Positions 35,820 to 43,095 of a DNA stretch of 43,095 nucleotides are shown in pieces. Within the stretch, counting starts at the first letter, position 1. Every line of letters starts with the position of its first letter. Source of the DNA: Muribaculaceae bacterium (GTDB taxonomy: Bacteria > Bacteroidota > Bacteroidia > Bacteroidales > Muribaculaceae). Under the pieces are notes generated by a model, which did not search any database, was not told where the DNA came from, and worked only from the letters and a program-made list of their open reading frames with translations. The position numbers and the translations under genes are program-made. The DNA lies in the NCBI GenBank assembly GCA_910573745.1, contig CAJSYI010000022.1:1-43095 (forward strand), written 5' to 3'.

Positions 35820-36245
35820 ACTTTACACTTATCCGTATGCACGAAAAAGATTATATCGTTACACGCGGGCCAGGGCCTCCCCACACCGCATAAAGATAAA
35901 ACGGCAGATTTCCCCAAACGGCCGGCCCGTGTCGGGTTGCGTTCCGGCAACAACGCCAACTCGAACAACGGTGTTTCGTACATGAACGCGAACAACGATT
36001 CATCGAACACGAACGCGTGGTACGGGTCGCGCCTTGCACTCATAAGCGTTAAGCCTGAAAAGATATTTTGCCCTCCGGCATGGCGACGTGTCGCCGGAGC
36101 CGTGGCAGGGGATTGAGCCGCAGCACAGCCGCCGACGTGCGGAACGCTGAAACATCACGCGCAGGGGTGGAGTTTAGTAGGGGCGGCGCAAGTCGTCGGC
36201 CGAAACACTCAGGCCCCGGAAAAATGAAGGCTAAAAATCAATAAA
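35820..36245 (+). ncRNA. DGR template RNA region
   Basis: The 426-bp gap between fibre gene and RT carries no credible gene. It holds the template repeat and a GC-rich 3' part that can fold, including a hairpin at 36073-36099 (CTCCGGC with GCCGGAG, with a competing GGCGAC/GTCGCC inside). In characterised DGRs the RNA spanning the template and the sequence up to the RT gene is the substrate and co-factor of cDNA synthesis, so this whole gap is the expected template RNA. No promoter or avd gene is seen in it. Confidence 0.7.
35928..36037 (+). repeat. DGR template repeat (TR)
   Basis: A 110-bp non-coding copy of the variable repeat, 285 bp downstream, same orientation. It contains 26 adenines, most of them in AAC codons in the fibre reading frame, the standard layout for adenine-directed diversification. 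It encodes no product itself. Outside this block the two copies diverge; one extra non-A mismatch lies one base to the left, at 35927. Confidence 0.93.
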
Positions 36246-37679
36246 ATGAAGCGTCTTAAAGATTCCGACATAATTCCGCTGATTGTCGCCGCCCCCAACA
36301 TAAGGCAGGCGATTTTCGCCGTACTCCGTGGAACTGACCGCAAGGAATCGCCACAGGGGAGAGAAATACTCGCCCATATAGACGGTATAGAGGCATGGCT
36401 GGCCGGTGAAATATCGGCGGGAATCTTTCACTTAACCACATACGGAGAGGAAGAAATCAAGGAAGGCGGGAAGATACGAAAGATTCAATTCCTTTACTCA
36501 TATTACGAGAAAATCGGTGTTCATGCCATTATGAACATCGTCGAGGACCTGACTTTCAAAAGGCTGATAAGGACTACCGCCGCCTCCCTGAAAAACCGAG
36601 GTGTCCATGACCTTCTCGGAATCATACGGCGCGACCTCGCCGCTGACCCCGATAATATGCTTTATGTCTACGAGGACGATATTACCAAATTTTACGAAAG
36701 CATATTACAGGATATTATGATGGACGTGTTGCGTAGGTTTTTCAAGGGCCCGATAATCCTTACTCTGCTGGAGCGATTTGTCAGATTCCTGCCACACGCC
36801 CTGAGTATCGGATTACGCTCATCGCAGCATTTCGGAAATCTGCTTTTGTCGGTAGCTCTCGACCATTTCCTGAAGTCAGAAAACCGGGTGAAGTATTATT
36901 ACAGGTATTGCGACGACAAGAGGGTTATAGACTGTAACAAGCCGGATTTATGGCACGTTTCCCGGCTGATTGAACAGCGGGTGGAATCCGTGGGGCTGAA
37001 AGTCAAACCGAACAAACGGATTTATCCTATCTCTGAAGGTATCGACTTTCTCGGTTACAAGATTTACACCGACCATACACGGATTCGCAAAAGGAACAAA
37101 GTCAAGGCGGCCCGAAGGCTGCACCGGCTGAAATCAAAGAGACGCAGGGCGGAAATAATCGCGTCTTTTTACTCGCTCTGTAAACACGCTGACGCGAAAC
37201 ATCTATTTTTCAAAATCACAGGAATAAAAATGGCTGATTACCAGAATTTGAAATCTCTGGCGGAACTGGGCATATCAACTTCGCCCGGTGTTCGCCGGAA
37301 CGGACAGAAAAATTTTGCTTGCCGGAGTGTGTCGCTTAACGCTCTGGTGGGCACCGCTCTCTGTATTCTTGACTTTCAGACCGACGTGTCGACAAAGTGG
37401 TCGCGCAAAGAGTTACGGGAAGCCCGCGAAGCCGGGGAAACAGACGCGGTGGAGAAATCGAAATATCTTGTATGCGCCCGCGTCATAGTTCCCAATCGCT
37501 CGCAGCTTGCCGCGTGCAACCTGACATTGAAGAAGGGCGACGTGGTGAAGTTCTTTACCGGCTATCCCGATATGTGCGATATTTGCGACGCTCTGAAAGA
37601 GAAGGGAATGCTCGGCGAGAACAAGGTGACTATGGCACGGAACGCGCAGGGCAATTTCACCGAATATCTTTTCACCTAA
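36246..37679 (+). CDS. DGR reverse transcriptase with C-terminal extension
   Basis: A 477-aa error-prone RT that copies the template RNA and inserts random bases opposite A. RT motifs: catalytic Asp145 in YEDDITKFYES, the DGR hallmark IGLRSSQ (188-194), the active site YCDD (221-224), and the motif D/E region with LKVKPNKRIYPISEGIDFLGYKIY (251-274). Residues 280-300 are strongly basic. About 355-477 forms an extra domain (LDFQTDVSTK, then KYLVCARVIV and VVKFFTGYPDM), resembling a beta-rich domain in some phage RTs, possibly nucleic-acid binding. DGR RTs are often shorter. The usual accessory avd gene is absent, so the extension might replace part of its role. Confidence 0.93.
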   Translation: MKRLKDSDIIPLIVAAPNIRQAIFAVLRGTDRKESPQGREILAHIDGIEAWLAGEISAGIFHLTTYGEEEIKEGGKIRKIQFLYSYYEKIGVHAIMNIVEDLTFKRLIRTTAASLKNRGVHDLLGIIRRDLAADPDNMLYVYEDDITKFYESILQDIMMDVLRRFFKGPIILTLLERFVRFLPHALSIGLRSSQHFGNLLLSVALDHFLKSENRVKYYYRYCDDKRVIDCNKPDLWHVSRLIEQRVESVGLKVKPNKRIYPISEGIDFLGYKIYTDHTRIRKRNKVKAARRLHRLKSKRRRAEIIASFYSLCKHADAKHLFFKITGIKMADYQNLKSLAELGISTSPGVRRNGQKNFACRSVSLNALVGTALCILDFQTDVSTKWSRKELREAREAGETDAVEKSKYLVCARVIVPNRSQLAACNLTLKKGDVVKFFTGYPDMCDICDALKEKGMLGENKVTMARNAQGNFTEYLFT

Positions 37680-37690
37680 AATCCAACAGT

Positions 37691-38164
37691 ATGAATTTTC
37701 AGAAAATAAGCTGCTCCGAACATCTGGAGCCGATAGAGTGTATAAACCCGCGCCGCGACCGCTGGGCCTTCCGCTGGAATCACCACAAGGAGGACGGCGG
37801 ATGGTTCGCTTTCGAGGCAGTCGCAGACCACCGCCCATCCGTCGATGAAATCCGGGAGGTGATAGACGCGCAGATTGACGCGGCCACACAGTCGGATATA
37901 ATAGAGGGTTTCGAGTGGAACGGTAAGAAAATCCGCCTTACCGATACGGCGCAGCGAAATTTCCTTTTCGCGGTTTACTCACTGAATCATACCGGGGAAA
38001 TAGACCGCGCCCCCTTCGTCGGTCTGCTCGAAGCCGACACCGACGCGGCGGCAGCCGATGAACTCGGCGATATGGTGGCCGCAATGTGGAAGCACATCAA
38101 GGAACACCGAGAGCGGGGCAGACAGGCGAAGGAGGCGGTGGATTGCTCCGTTTACGTATTATAG
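37691..38164 (+). CDS. DUF4376-like protein downstream of the DGR RT
   Basis: A 157-aa protein. Its body (about 65-150) has the DUF4376 layout known from phage tail-fibre regions: a KPTLEEI-like helix (RPSVDEIREVID), a GFEWNGKKIRL strand pair, then a helical end. A longer frame opens at 37397 inside the RT gene in another phase; the ATG at 37691, 12 bp after the RT stop, is the start. It may be a fibre accessory or a DGR-linked protein. The gene converges with the integrase and its last six bases overlap the integrase stop codon. Confidence 0.6.
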   Translation: MNFQKISCSEHLEPIECINPRRDRWAFRWNHHKEDGGWFAFEAVADHRPSVDEIREVIDAQIDAATQSDIIEGFEWNGKKIRLTDTAQRNFLFAVYSLNHTGEIDRAPFVGLLEADTDAAAADELGDMVAAMWKHIKEHRERGRQAKEAVDCSVYVL

Positions 38165-39313
38165 CATATCATCGAAGGCAGAGACACCGGCGACCCGGCT
38201 ATCTTTCATTATGTGGGCGTAAATCATCGTCGTGCTGATTTGCGTATGGCCCAACAGTTTTGAAAGTGTGCCGAGGTCTCCGTTGTTCTTTTTGTAATAC
38301 AGTGTTGCAAACGTGTGCCGGGCTGATTTCGCGCTGACAGCCTTGTTAATGCCTATCCGTCGGCAGATTCGTTTTATTATGCGGTTGAAGGCCTGGTCGG
38401 TAGGCAAGTGGCGGAACAGCGGCCCGCGCAGTCTTCCTTCCTTGTAGTATTCCACAAGTTTAGCCGCCGGAACTGACAGCGGCATATTTACGCGGGTCCG
38501 GGTCTTTATGCGGGTGTAGTGTATTTCGCCGCCGTGAATCTGCTCTATTTGGAGACTTCGAGCGTCGGAGATATGCATCGCAGTGAAGCACATGAAGAGA
38601 AAGAAGCGCAGCACGTCGGTTTCGCCTTCATCGAGTTTGTCGGAGCGGAACACACCGATTAGCGCATTTAATTCGTCCTCGGTAAGAAAAACAACAATCG
38701 GGTCGGCCTGTGGAATCCTGTACACCTCGAACGGATTGTTTTTTACCTTACCGGCTCTCATCGCGGCGTAGTAGTGCATACGGATTACACACATATTTTT
38801 GCGGATTGTACCGGGGTTGTTGTTGTGTTTGTCGCGCAGATAGGCGGCATATACGCGCAGCCAGTCGGGTGTTATCTCGGCAATCTGGAGCCGTGGGTTA
38901 TAGGATTCCAGTTTGCGCAGTGCGGCGGCATGGTGTCGCATTGTTTCGGGCTGGAGGGCGGTTTTCAATGCCTCCAAGTGCCGCCGGGCATACTCGATAA
39001 AGTTCATTGTCTCGCCGGGTCTACGATACAGGGCCAGAAAACTGTCTTTCGTCAGGGTCTCGCCTGTCAGACGCGCCCGCACAAGAATGTCGGATATTTT
39101 CGCTTTTGTGTTGGAAATGATAAGATTCCAGTCTTTAACTTGCTGACCGCGCCCACGGACGCGCTCGGCTGTCTCATCCCATTCTGCGGAAGTTACCGCA
39201 ATGTCAAGGGGGAGGCGGATTTTTATCCGCTCGATGTTCAGGACGGCATACAGGGCCGCCCGGCCGTCGGCGCGTTCGCTTTCGTTGCGCCGCCTGATTG
39301 TTACTTTCGCCAT
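38159..39313 (-). CDS. Tyrosine recombinase integrase
   Basis: A 384-aa site-specific integrase that would insert the phage at the tRNA-Phe locus. It has an SAM-like N-terminal/core-binding part (about 100-200). Catalytic residues of the tyrosine recombinase fold: Arg252 (ISDARSL), Lys270 (RIK), Arg332 in KSARHTFAT, His356 (LLGH) and Tyr365 (TTMIYAHI). In the usual H-x-x-R box the His position is Lys329, a substitution to note. The frame could begin at 39367, but the ATG at 39313 (MAKVTIRRRN) matches the family start. It faces the phage late genes and has a direct-repeat cluster in its leader. Confidence 0.93.
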   Translation of the reverse strand: MAKVTIRRRNESERADGRAALYAVLNIERIKIRLPLDIAVTSAEWDETAERVRGRGQQVKDWNLIISNTKAKISDILVRARLTGETLTKDSFLALYRRPGETMNFIEYARRHLEALKTALQPETMRHHAAALRKLESYNPRLQIAEITPDWLRVYAAYLRDKHNNNPGTIRKNMCVIRMHYYAAMRAGKVKNNPFEVYRIPQADPIVVFLTEDELNALIGVFRSDKLDEGETDVLRFFLFMCFTAMHISDARSLQIEQIHGGEIHYTRIKTRTRVNMPLSVPAAKLVEYYKEGRLRGPLFRHLPTDQAFNRIIKRICRRIGINKAVSAKSARHTFATLYYKKNNGDLGTLSKLLGHTQISTTMIYAHIMKDSRVAGVSAFDDML

Positions 39314-39320
39314 TTTTCGG

Positions 39321-39395
39321 TGTGCCAACTTTTGAGCCGACATTTTTTGTAACACGCTGATTATCAAAAACCGCTGTGCCTACATTTGTGCCGAC
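39321..39395. repeat. Paired direct repeats TGTGCCnAC beside the integrase
   Basis: Four copies of TGwGCCnAC lie at 39321, 39333, 39375 and 39387, forming two pairs with identical 12-bp spacing, 54 bp apart. Within each pair the intervening bases also match closely. They sit between the integrase start and the tRNA, the place for integrase arm-type sites, excisionase sites or an operator for the integrase. Confidence 0.6.
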
Positions 39396-39451
39396 GGATT
39401 ATTAAAAATTGACTACTGACGGGCGTAAGTAAAACGTTAGTAATCTGTTAT

Positions 39452-39482
39452 TTACAACAAAACCCCACCGAGTGGTGGGGTT
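39452..39482 (-). terminator. Rho-independent terminator after tRNA-Phe
   Basis: A 9-bp stem (AACCCCACC with GGTGGGGTT, loop GAGT in plus-strand order) reads on the minus strand into TTTTGTTGT. It ends tRNA transcription before the integrase. Confidence 0.8.
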
Positions 39483-39485
39483 GTC

Positions 39486-39561
39486 TGGTGGTGCCACCAG
39501 GAATCGAACCGGGGACACAAGGATTTTCAGTCCTTTGCTCTACCAACTGAGCTATGGCACC
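39486..39561 (-). tRNA. tRNA-Phe (anticodon GAA), CCA encoded
   Basis: The minus strand reads GGTGCCATAGCTCAGTTGG in acceptor and D arms, an anticodon loop CTGAAAA (GAA, Phe), the T arm GGTTCGATTCC, and TGGCACC-A-CCA at the 3' end. All arms pair. It is a host gene and the probable integration target, because the integrase lies immediately downstream of its 3' end. Confidence 0.95.
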
Positions 39562-39659
39562 TTCTTTTCTGTGGAATCCCTTGGATATGACTATCTTGTC
39601 TGTATCCGTTGGGATATGCCTTCAGGCGGTTGCAAGTGGCTGTTGCCCTTTTGCGAGTG

Positions 39660-39691
39660 CAAAGTTAGACACTTTTTTCCGTTCTGCCAAA
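39660..39691 (-). promoter_or_regulatory. Host tRNA-Phe promoter
   Basis: On the minus strand a TTTG -33 box (39688-39691) and TAACTTTG -7 box (39660-39667) are separated by exactly 20 bp, a full match to the Bacteroidetes sigma-ABfr promoter. It would start about 90 bases upstream of the tRNA. Confidence 0.85.
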
Positions 39692-39914
39692 TTTTCAGTG
39701 ATGTTTTTTATGGCAATTTTGTCATAATGGCCATACATCGCTGATTGTCAGCAATGTGCTTGGACATATGCAAGGTGTGGTGATATGGCGTATGATTCGC
39801 TTTTTGTTGTCTTGGGGCAATAAGGGTGGCGGCGTATGCGTTTGGCTTATGGAAGCTGGCCGCTTCTTTCAGACCTTAATCTGAATCAATGCTCACATCT
39901 AATGTATATTTCTT
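39692..39914. other. Intergenic region between divergent tRNA and nagB
   Basis: No gene is seen. It must contain the nagB promoter, but I find no strong TAnnTTTG box close to the start codon. Confidence 0.4.
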
Positions 39915-40709
39915 ATGAGACTTTTAATCGAGGATGACTATGATGCCATGTCGGCGCGTGCCGCTGAATATGTGGTGGAGTGCATCAACCGTTACGGGGC
40001 ATCGCCGGAGAGGCCGTTTGTGCTCGGACTTCCTACGGGTTCGTCACCGTTGGGCATGTATGCCCGTCTGGCCGAAGCCTGCAGGGAAGGGCGTGTGAGT
40101 TTCCGCAATGTGGTTACGTTCAATATGGATGAGTATGTGGGATTGCCTGAGGATCATCCGGAGAGCTACCACAGTTTCATGCACCGCAATTTCTTCGACC
40201 ATATAGACATTCTGCCGGAGAATGTGAACATTCTCGACGGCAACGCTTCCGACCTTGATGCCGAATGCCGTGGATATGAGGAGAAGATACGCCGTTGCGG
40301 CGGCATTGACCTTTTTGTGGGCGGTGTCGGGGCCGACGGGCATATCGCTTTCAACGAGCCGTTCTCTTCGTTCGCTTCGCGCACCCGTATCAAGACTCTG
40401 AACAAGGACACCCGGCAGGCAAATTCGCGCTTTTTCGGAGGCAAGCCCGAGGATGTGCCTTCGTGTGCGCTCACTGTGGGCGTTTCTACGGTGCTTGATG
40501 CGCGGGAAGTGCTGCTTCTGGTGTCGGGCCACGGCAAGGCGCGTGCGCTGCAGGCGGCCGTGGAGGGGCCTTGCACGCATGCCTGGACAGTGAGCGCTCT
40601 CCAGAGCCATCCGAGGAGTGTGATAATCTGCGACGAGGACGCTACCGATGAGCTTAAGGTGGGCACCGTGCGCTATTTCAAGAATATGGAAAACAACAGC
40701 AACATATGA
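39915..40709 (+). CDS. nagB: Glucosamine-6-phosphate deaminase
   Basis: A 264-aa NagB that converts glucosamine-6-phosphate to fructose-6-phosphate and ammonia, the last step of amino-sugar catabolism. Active-site elements are intact: [11 protein letters not shown] (39-49, phosphate loop), Asp72 in NMDEY, and the [11 protein letters not shown] segment with Asp141, His143 and Glu148. Length and motifs match the standard enzyme, not the degenerate NagB half of the long Bacteroides fusion. It overlaps the next gene by four bases (ATGA), the first gene of a three-gene operon. Confidence 0.95.
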   Translation: MRLLIEDDYDAMSARAAEYVVECINRYGASPERPFVLGLPTGSSPLGMYARLAEACREGRVSFRNVVTFNMDEYVGLPEDHPESYHSFMHRNFFDHIDILPENVNILDGNASDLDAECRGYEEKIRRCGGIDLFVGGVGADGHIAFNEPFSSFASRTRIKTLNKDTRQANSRFFGGKPEDVPSCALTVGVSTVLDAREVLLLVSGHGKARALQAAVEGPCTHAWTVSALQSHPRSVIICDEDATDELKVGTVRYFKNMENNSNI

Positions 40710-41908
40710 ATCTGAGTCTGACGGAAAATTTGCGTTTCGGGCCTGAAGAGGGGTCTGCCCCTTGGCTTGACGGAGAACCCGACTGGACGCCGAGGATGCT
40801 TAGGAGCGCGCTCGTGTGGCTTGCGCTCCGGCTCGGAAAGTCCATATTGAAGCTTACCGACAAGGACTACCGTGAAAACGGGCTTGAGTCTCTTCTGAAG
40901 AGGTTCGGTTCGGCATACGATGTCAACATCCGTGTGTTCAACGACCTGCAGCATACGATTACCGGGTGGCCGGGGGGCAAACCCGATGCGGACGACTCCA
41001 ACCGCCCGGAGCGAGCCGCGCCGTACCCCAAGCGGGTGGTGGTGTTCTCCCCGCATCCCGACGACGATGTGATTTCCATGGGCGGCACAATCAACCGGCT
41101 TGTGCGCCAAGGCCATGAGGTGCATGTGGCATATCAGACTTCGGGCAACATCGCCGTCAACGACGAGGAGGTGATGCGCTTCATGCATTTCGTCAATGGT
41201 TTCCGGAGTTTCCTCGGCGATGACGCCGCGCGGGAAATCAAGGAGAAGTACGAAGGAGTGAAGTCCCGTCTTCGCCTGAAGAATGCCGGAGATATGGACT
41301 CGGCCGAGATCCTGGCTCTTAAAGGCTTGATACGCAGGGTTGAGGCACGCACGGCATGTGCCTATGGAGGCATCCTGAAGTCGCGCATACATTTCCTGGA
41401 CCTTCCTTTCTACGAGACCGGACGTGCTGAAAAGAATCCTCTGGGCGAGGTAGACGTGGAAATAATAATGCGTCTGCTCTCCGAAGTGCGCCCCCATCAG
41501 ATATACGTGGCGGGCGACCTTGCCGATCCGCACGGGACGCACCGCAAATGCACCGACGCGGTGCTTGCGGCCATCGACGAATGCGGACGCAGGGGCGACA
41601 CTTGGCTTGACGACTGCCGTGTGTGGATGTACCGCGGGGCGTGGGCTGAATACGCCATCGAGCATATCGACATGGCGGTGCCGCTCAGTCCTGAGGAGCT
41701 GCGCATAAAGCGCAACGCCGTGCTGAAGCATTCTTCGCAGATGGAGTTCGCGCCTTTCCTGGGCAACGACAGCCGCCTTTTCTGGCAACGCGCCGAGGAG
41801 CGCAACCGCTCGACCGCGAAGCTTTACCATGACCTCGGTTTCGCCGACTATGAGGCGATAGAGGCTTTTGTGAATTACATACCTGAATACAGAAAAGACA
41901 AGAACTGA
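40706..41908 (+). CDS. PIG-L/LmbE-family deacetylase-like protein
   Basis: A 400-aa zinc-dependent N-acyl deacetylase of the PIG-L fold, probably acting on an N-acetylated amino sugar. The zinc motif HPDDD is at about 116-120 ([15 protein letters not shown]), and the second zinc site is DPHGTHRKC (about 273-281). Residues 1-110 match the linker and start of the C-terminal half of the ~660-residue Bacteroides NagB-like fusion protein. Here that half is a separate gene behind a real nagB. No signal peptide, so cytoplasmic. Substrate not proven. Confidence 0.85.
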   Translation: MNLSLTENLRFGPEEGSAPWLDGEPDWTPRMLRSALVWLALRLGKSILKLTDKDYRENGLESLLKRFGSAYDVNIRVFNDLQHTITGWPGGKPDADDSNRPERAAPYPKRVVVFSPHPDDDVISMGGTINRLVRQGHEVHVAYQTSGNIAVNDEEVMRFMHFVNGFRSFLGDDAAREIKEKYEGVKSRLRLKNAGDMDSAEILALKGLIRRVEARTACAYGGILKSRIHFLDLPFYETGRAEKNPLGEVDVEIIMRLLSEVRPHQIYVAGDLADPHGTHRKCTDAVLAAIDECGRRGDTWLDDCRVWMYRGAWAEYAIEHIDMAVPLSPEELRIKRNAVLKHSSQMEFAPFLGNDSRLFWQRAEERNRSTAKLYHDLGFADYEAIEAFVNYIPEYRKDKN

Positions 41909-42864
41909 TGAGAGACAAGGTAATCGCCGGCATAGACATCGGCGGCACCAACACGGTCTTCGGCTTCGTGGCCGAGGACGGCGAGATACTGGCCAAGTCG
42001 CGCATAGACACCATATGCCACGGGACTTTTGACGAATACGTCGCTGCGCTCTGCGAGGCCGTTGACGCCTTGAAGCGTCTCGCCTGCCCGGACTGCGAGC
42101 TTGTGGCGGTGGGAGCGGGCGCGCCGTGCGCCAATTCTGAGACCGGGATGATCGAAAGCGCGGCGCAGTTCCCGTGGAAGACCAACCTGCCTCTGCGAGA
42201 CATGCTCACGGCTCATTTCGGCGTACCGGTGGCCGTGGCCAACGATGCCAATGCGGCCACTGTGGGAGAGATGGTCTATGGCTCTGCAAAGGGGCTTGAC
42301 AACTTCATAATCCTCACGCTTGGCACGAGCGTAGGAAGCGGCATAGTTGCCGACGGGCGTCTGATCGGCGGCCATCGGAGCATGGCCGGGGAATTGGGCC
42401 ATACCATAATAAGGCCCGGCGGCAGGCCGTGCTGCTGCGGCCGCAGGGGCTGCCTGGAGACGTATTGTTCGGCCACCGGCGTGGTTCGCACCGCGCTGGA
42501 GTTCCTGTCCGAAAGGAGCGATGATTCTATGCTGCGCAGGCACGATGCCGATGCACTCACTTCCAAGGACGTCTATGACGCTGCAATGGCCGGAGACGCT
42601 TTGGCCAAGGAGGTGTTCGATTTCACGGGCCGCGTTCTCGGGGAGGCGTGTGCCGACTTTGTTGCTTCCACCGCGCCGCAGTCGATAATCTTCTTCGGCG
42701 GCCTGTCAAAAGCCGGAGACCTGCTTATGAAACCATTGCAGGAGGAATTCGAACGCAACCTGCTCTTTGTCTATGCCGGGCATGTCGATTTGCGGCTTTC
42801 TTCGCTTCCGGAGTCGGACGCAGCCCTGCTCGGCGCGGCCGCAGTGGCCAACCAAATCTTGTAG
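41908..42864 (+). CDS. ROK-family sugar kinase
   Basis: A 318-aa kinase of the ROK family (glucokinase, N-acetylglucosamine or N-acetylmannosamine kinase types). Visible: phosphate-binding GIDIGGTNTVFGF (8-20), the catalytic Asp in ANDANAATVGE (about 111-121), GTSVGSGI (about 139-146), GELGHTII (about 161-168) and the zinc motif CCCGRRGCLE (about 175-184). The start overlaps the deacetylase stop by one base (TGATG). Neighbours point to amino-sugar phosphorylation, but the sugar cannot be read from the sequence. Confidence 0.9.
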   Translation: MRDKVIAGIDIGGTNTVFGFVAEDGEILAKSRIDTICHGTFDEYVAALCEAVDALKRLACPDCELVAVGAGAPCANSETGMIESAAQFPWKTNLPLRDMLTAHFGVPVAVANDANAATVGEMVYGSAKGLDNFIILTLGTSVGSGIVADGRLIGGHRSMAGELGHTIIRPGGRPCCCGRRGCLETYCSATGVVRTALEFLSERSDDSMLRRHDADALTSKDVYDAAMAGDALAKEVFDFTGRVLGEACADFVASTAPQSIIFFGGLSKAGDLLMKPLQEEFERNLLFVYAGHVDLRLSSLPESDAALLGAAAVANQIL

Positions 42865-42889
42865 GAATATTCTGGCGGCATATGTTTAA

Positions 42890-42935
42890 GCGAGTCCTGA
42901 AAGTCTTATCGGCCTTCAGGACTCGCTTTTATTAT
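42890..42935 (+). terminator. Rho-independent terminator of the amino-sugar operon
   Basis: A 12-bp perfect stem (GCGAGTCCTGAA at 42890-42901 with TTCAGGACTCGC at 42915-42926) is followed by TTTTATTATTT. Confidence 0.9.
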
Positions 42936-42986
42936 TTGTCTAGTCCGGAAAAGTGTTGACCGTCAGATTCAACATTTTTTAGTAAA

Positions 42987-43095
42987 ATGTGTGAAGAAAA
43001 CAAAAAATTCTGGGACGAATCTCAGATTTCGGCAATCAATGCCTGGCACAGCAGCGGAAAAAGTTTCAGTCAGATTGACGAGGAATACAATTTTG
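42987..43095 (+). CDS. Partial host gene, cut by window end
   Basis: A frame from ATG at 42987 stays open to the window edge (36 residues). The visible peptide is charged and helical (MCEENKKFWDESQIS, then a SGKSFSQIDEEYNF stretch). Too little is seen for a family. Confidence 0.35.
   Translation, partial: MCEENKKFWDESQISAINAWHSSGKSFSQIDEEYNF

Larger units (their letters stand above)
1..39485. mobile_element. Prophage (tailed phage), right part; left end outside window
   Basis: Contiguous phage genes run on the plus strand: protease, capsid, terminase, portal, endolysin, tape measure, fibre and DGR. They end at a minus-strand tyrosine integrase beside tRNA-Phe. A TP901-type tape measure implies a long tail (siphovirus or myovirus); no sheath protein was recognised. 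The right junction is inferred to lie at or near the 3' end of the tRNA (about 39486). The matching left att copy should lie upstream of this window and cannot be seen. No lysogeny repressor or replication genes are visible, so they are probably on the missing left side. The open structural frames argue that the prophage is intact here. Confidence 0.9.

Noticed and set aside
35816..36043. Minus-strand frame across the template repeat
   Set aside because: The TR is a non-coding template; the frame is an accident of its repeated AAC codons.
37397..37690. N-terminal extension of the DUF4376-like gene inside the RT gene
   Set aside because: It would overlap almost 300 bases of RT in another phase; similarity to the family begins after the ATG at 37691.
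38774..39352. Plus-strand frame of 192 codons opposite the integrase
   Set aside because: The integrase has all the main catalytic residues on the other strand; the plus frame has no motif.
40673..41830. Long minus-strand frame of 385 codons
   Set aside because: It lies opposite the PIG-L gene, which has clear zinc motifs and overlapping operon neighbours. The antisense frame has no recognisable motif and arises from the GC-rich codon pattern.

Overview
The window is mostly the late (structural) part of a temperate tailed bacteriophage integrated in a Bacteroidales chromosome, followed by about 3.6 kb of host DNA. GC content is moderate. Many start regions carry the Bacteroidetes -7 element TAnnTTTG (for example TAACTTTG near 1177, 6357, 11982 and, on the minus strand, 39667). 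The host genes (a separate NagB, a PIG-L deacetylase homologue of the C-terminal half of the long Bacteroides NagB-like protein, and a ROK kinase) are Bacteroidales-like, and the overall feel is Muribaculaceae rather than Bacteroides sensu stricto. That placement is inference. The left end of the prophage lies outside the window.

Layout. 1-1700: SAM methyltransferase, terminator, a 245-bp array of GTAAC/GTTAC pentamers, and an unknown 160-aa gene. 1.8-6.3 kb: small virion protein, S49 head protease, major capsid protein with a built-in scaffold-like N-terminus, and a probable tail-tube protein. 6.3-7.1 kb: a RelE/HigB-HigA toxin-antitoxin insert with its own promoter, palindromic operator and terminators. 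7.1-11.7 kb: coiled-coil protein, beta-class DNA methyltransferase, two small packaging proteins and the large terminase. 11.7-13.5 kb: a promoter-driven membrane protein, a heavily structured RNA with mutually exclusive pairings, and two small genes. 13.6-20.6 kb: putative holin, putative u-spanin, portal, PLD-like protein, connector-type proteins, GH24 endolysin, tail-completion proteins, a small membrane protein and a ribbon-helix-helix two-gene cassette. 20.7-29 kb: tape measure and tail-tip proteins. 29-38.2 kb: a 2263-aa receptor-binding protein and a complete diversity-generating retroelement (DGR). 38.2-39.5 kb: tyrosine integrase on the minus strand, next to tRNA-Phe(GAA), the likely attachment site.

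The centrepiece is the DGR. A 110-bp variable repeat at the 3' end of the giant fibre gene (35643-35752) matches a template repeat (35928-36037) except at ten positions, and all ten are adenines in the template. A DGR-type reverse transcriptase (IGxxxSQ motif, YCDD active site) follows directly. The target protein combines an N-terminal fibre region, a LamG-like domain, a CotH-kinase-like domain, repeat-rich segments and a C-terminal C-type-lectin/FGE-like fold that carries the variable residues. No avd gene is present, and the RT has a long C-terminal extension, so this is an unusual DGR architecture.

The second notable element is the 12.59-12.81 kb RNA region: three long helices in an A-B-C-B'-A'-C' order plus two competing downstream pairings and an apparent intrinsic terminator, just ahead of a small membrane-protein gene.

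The right flank holds an amino-sugar operon (nagB, PIG-L deacetylase, ROK kinase) with translationally coupled genes and a strong terminator.
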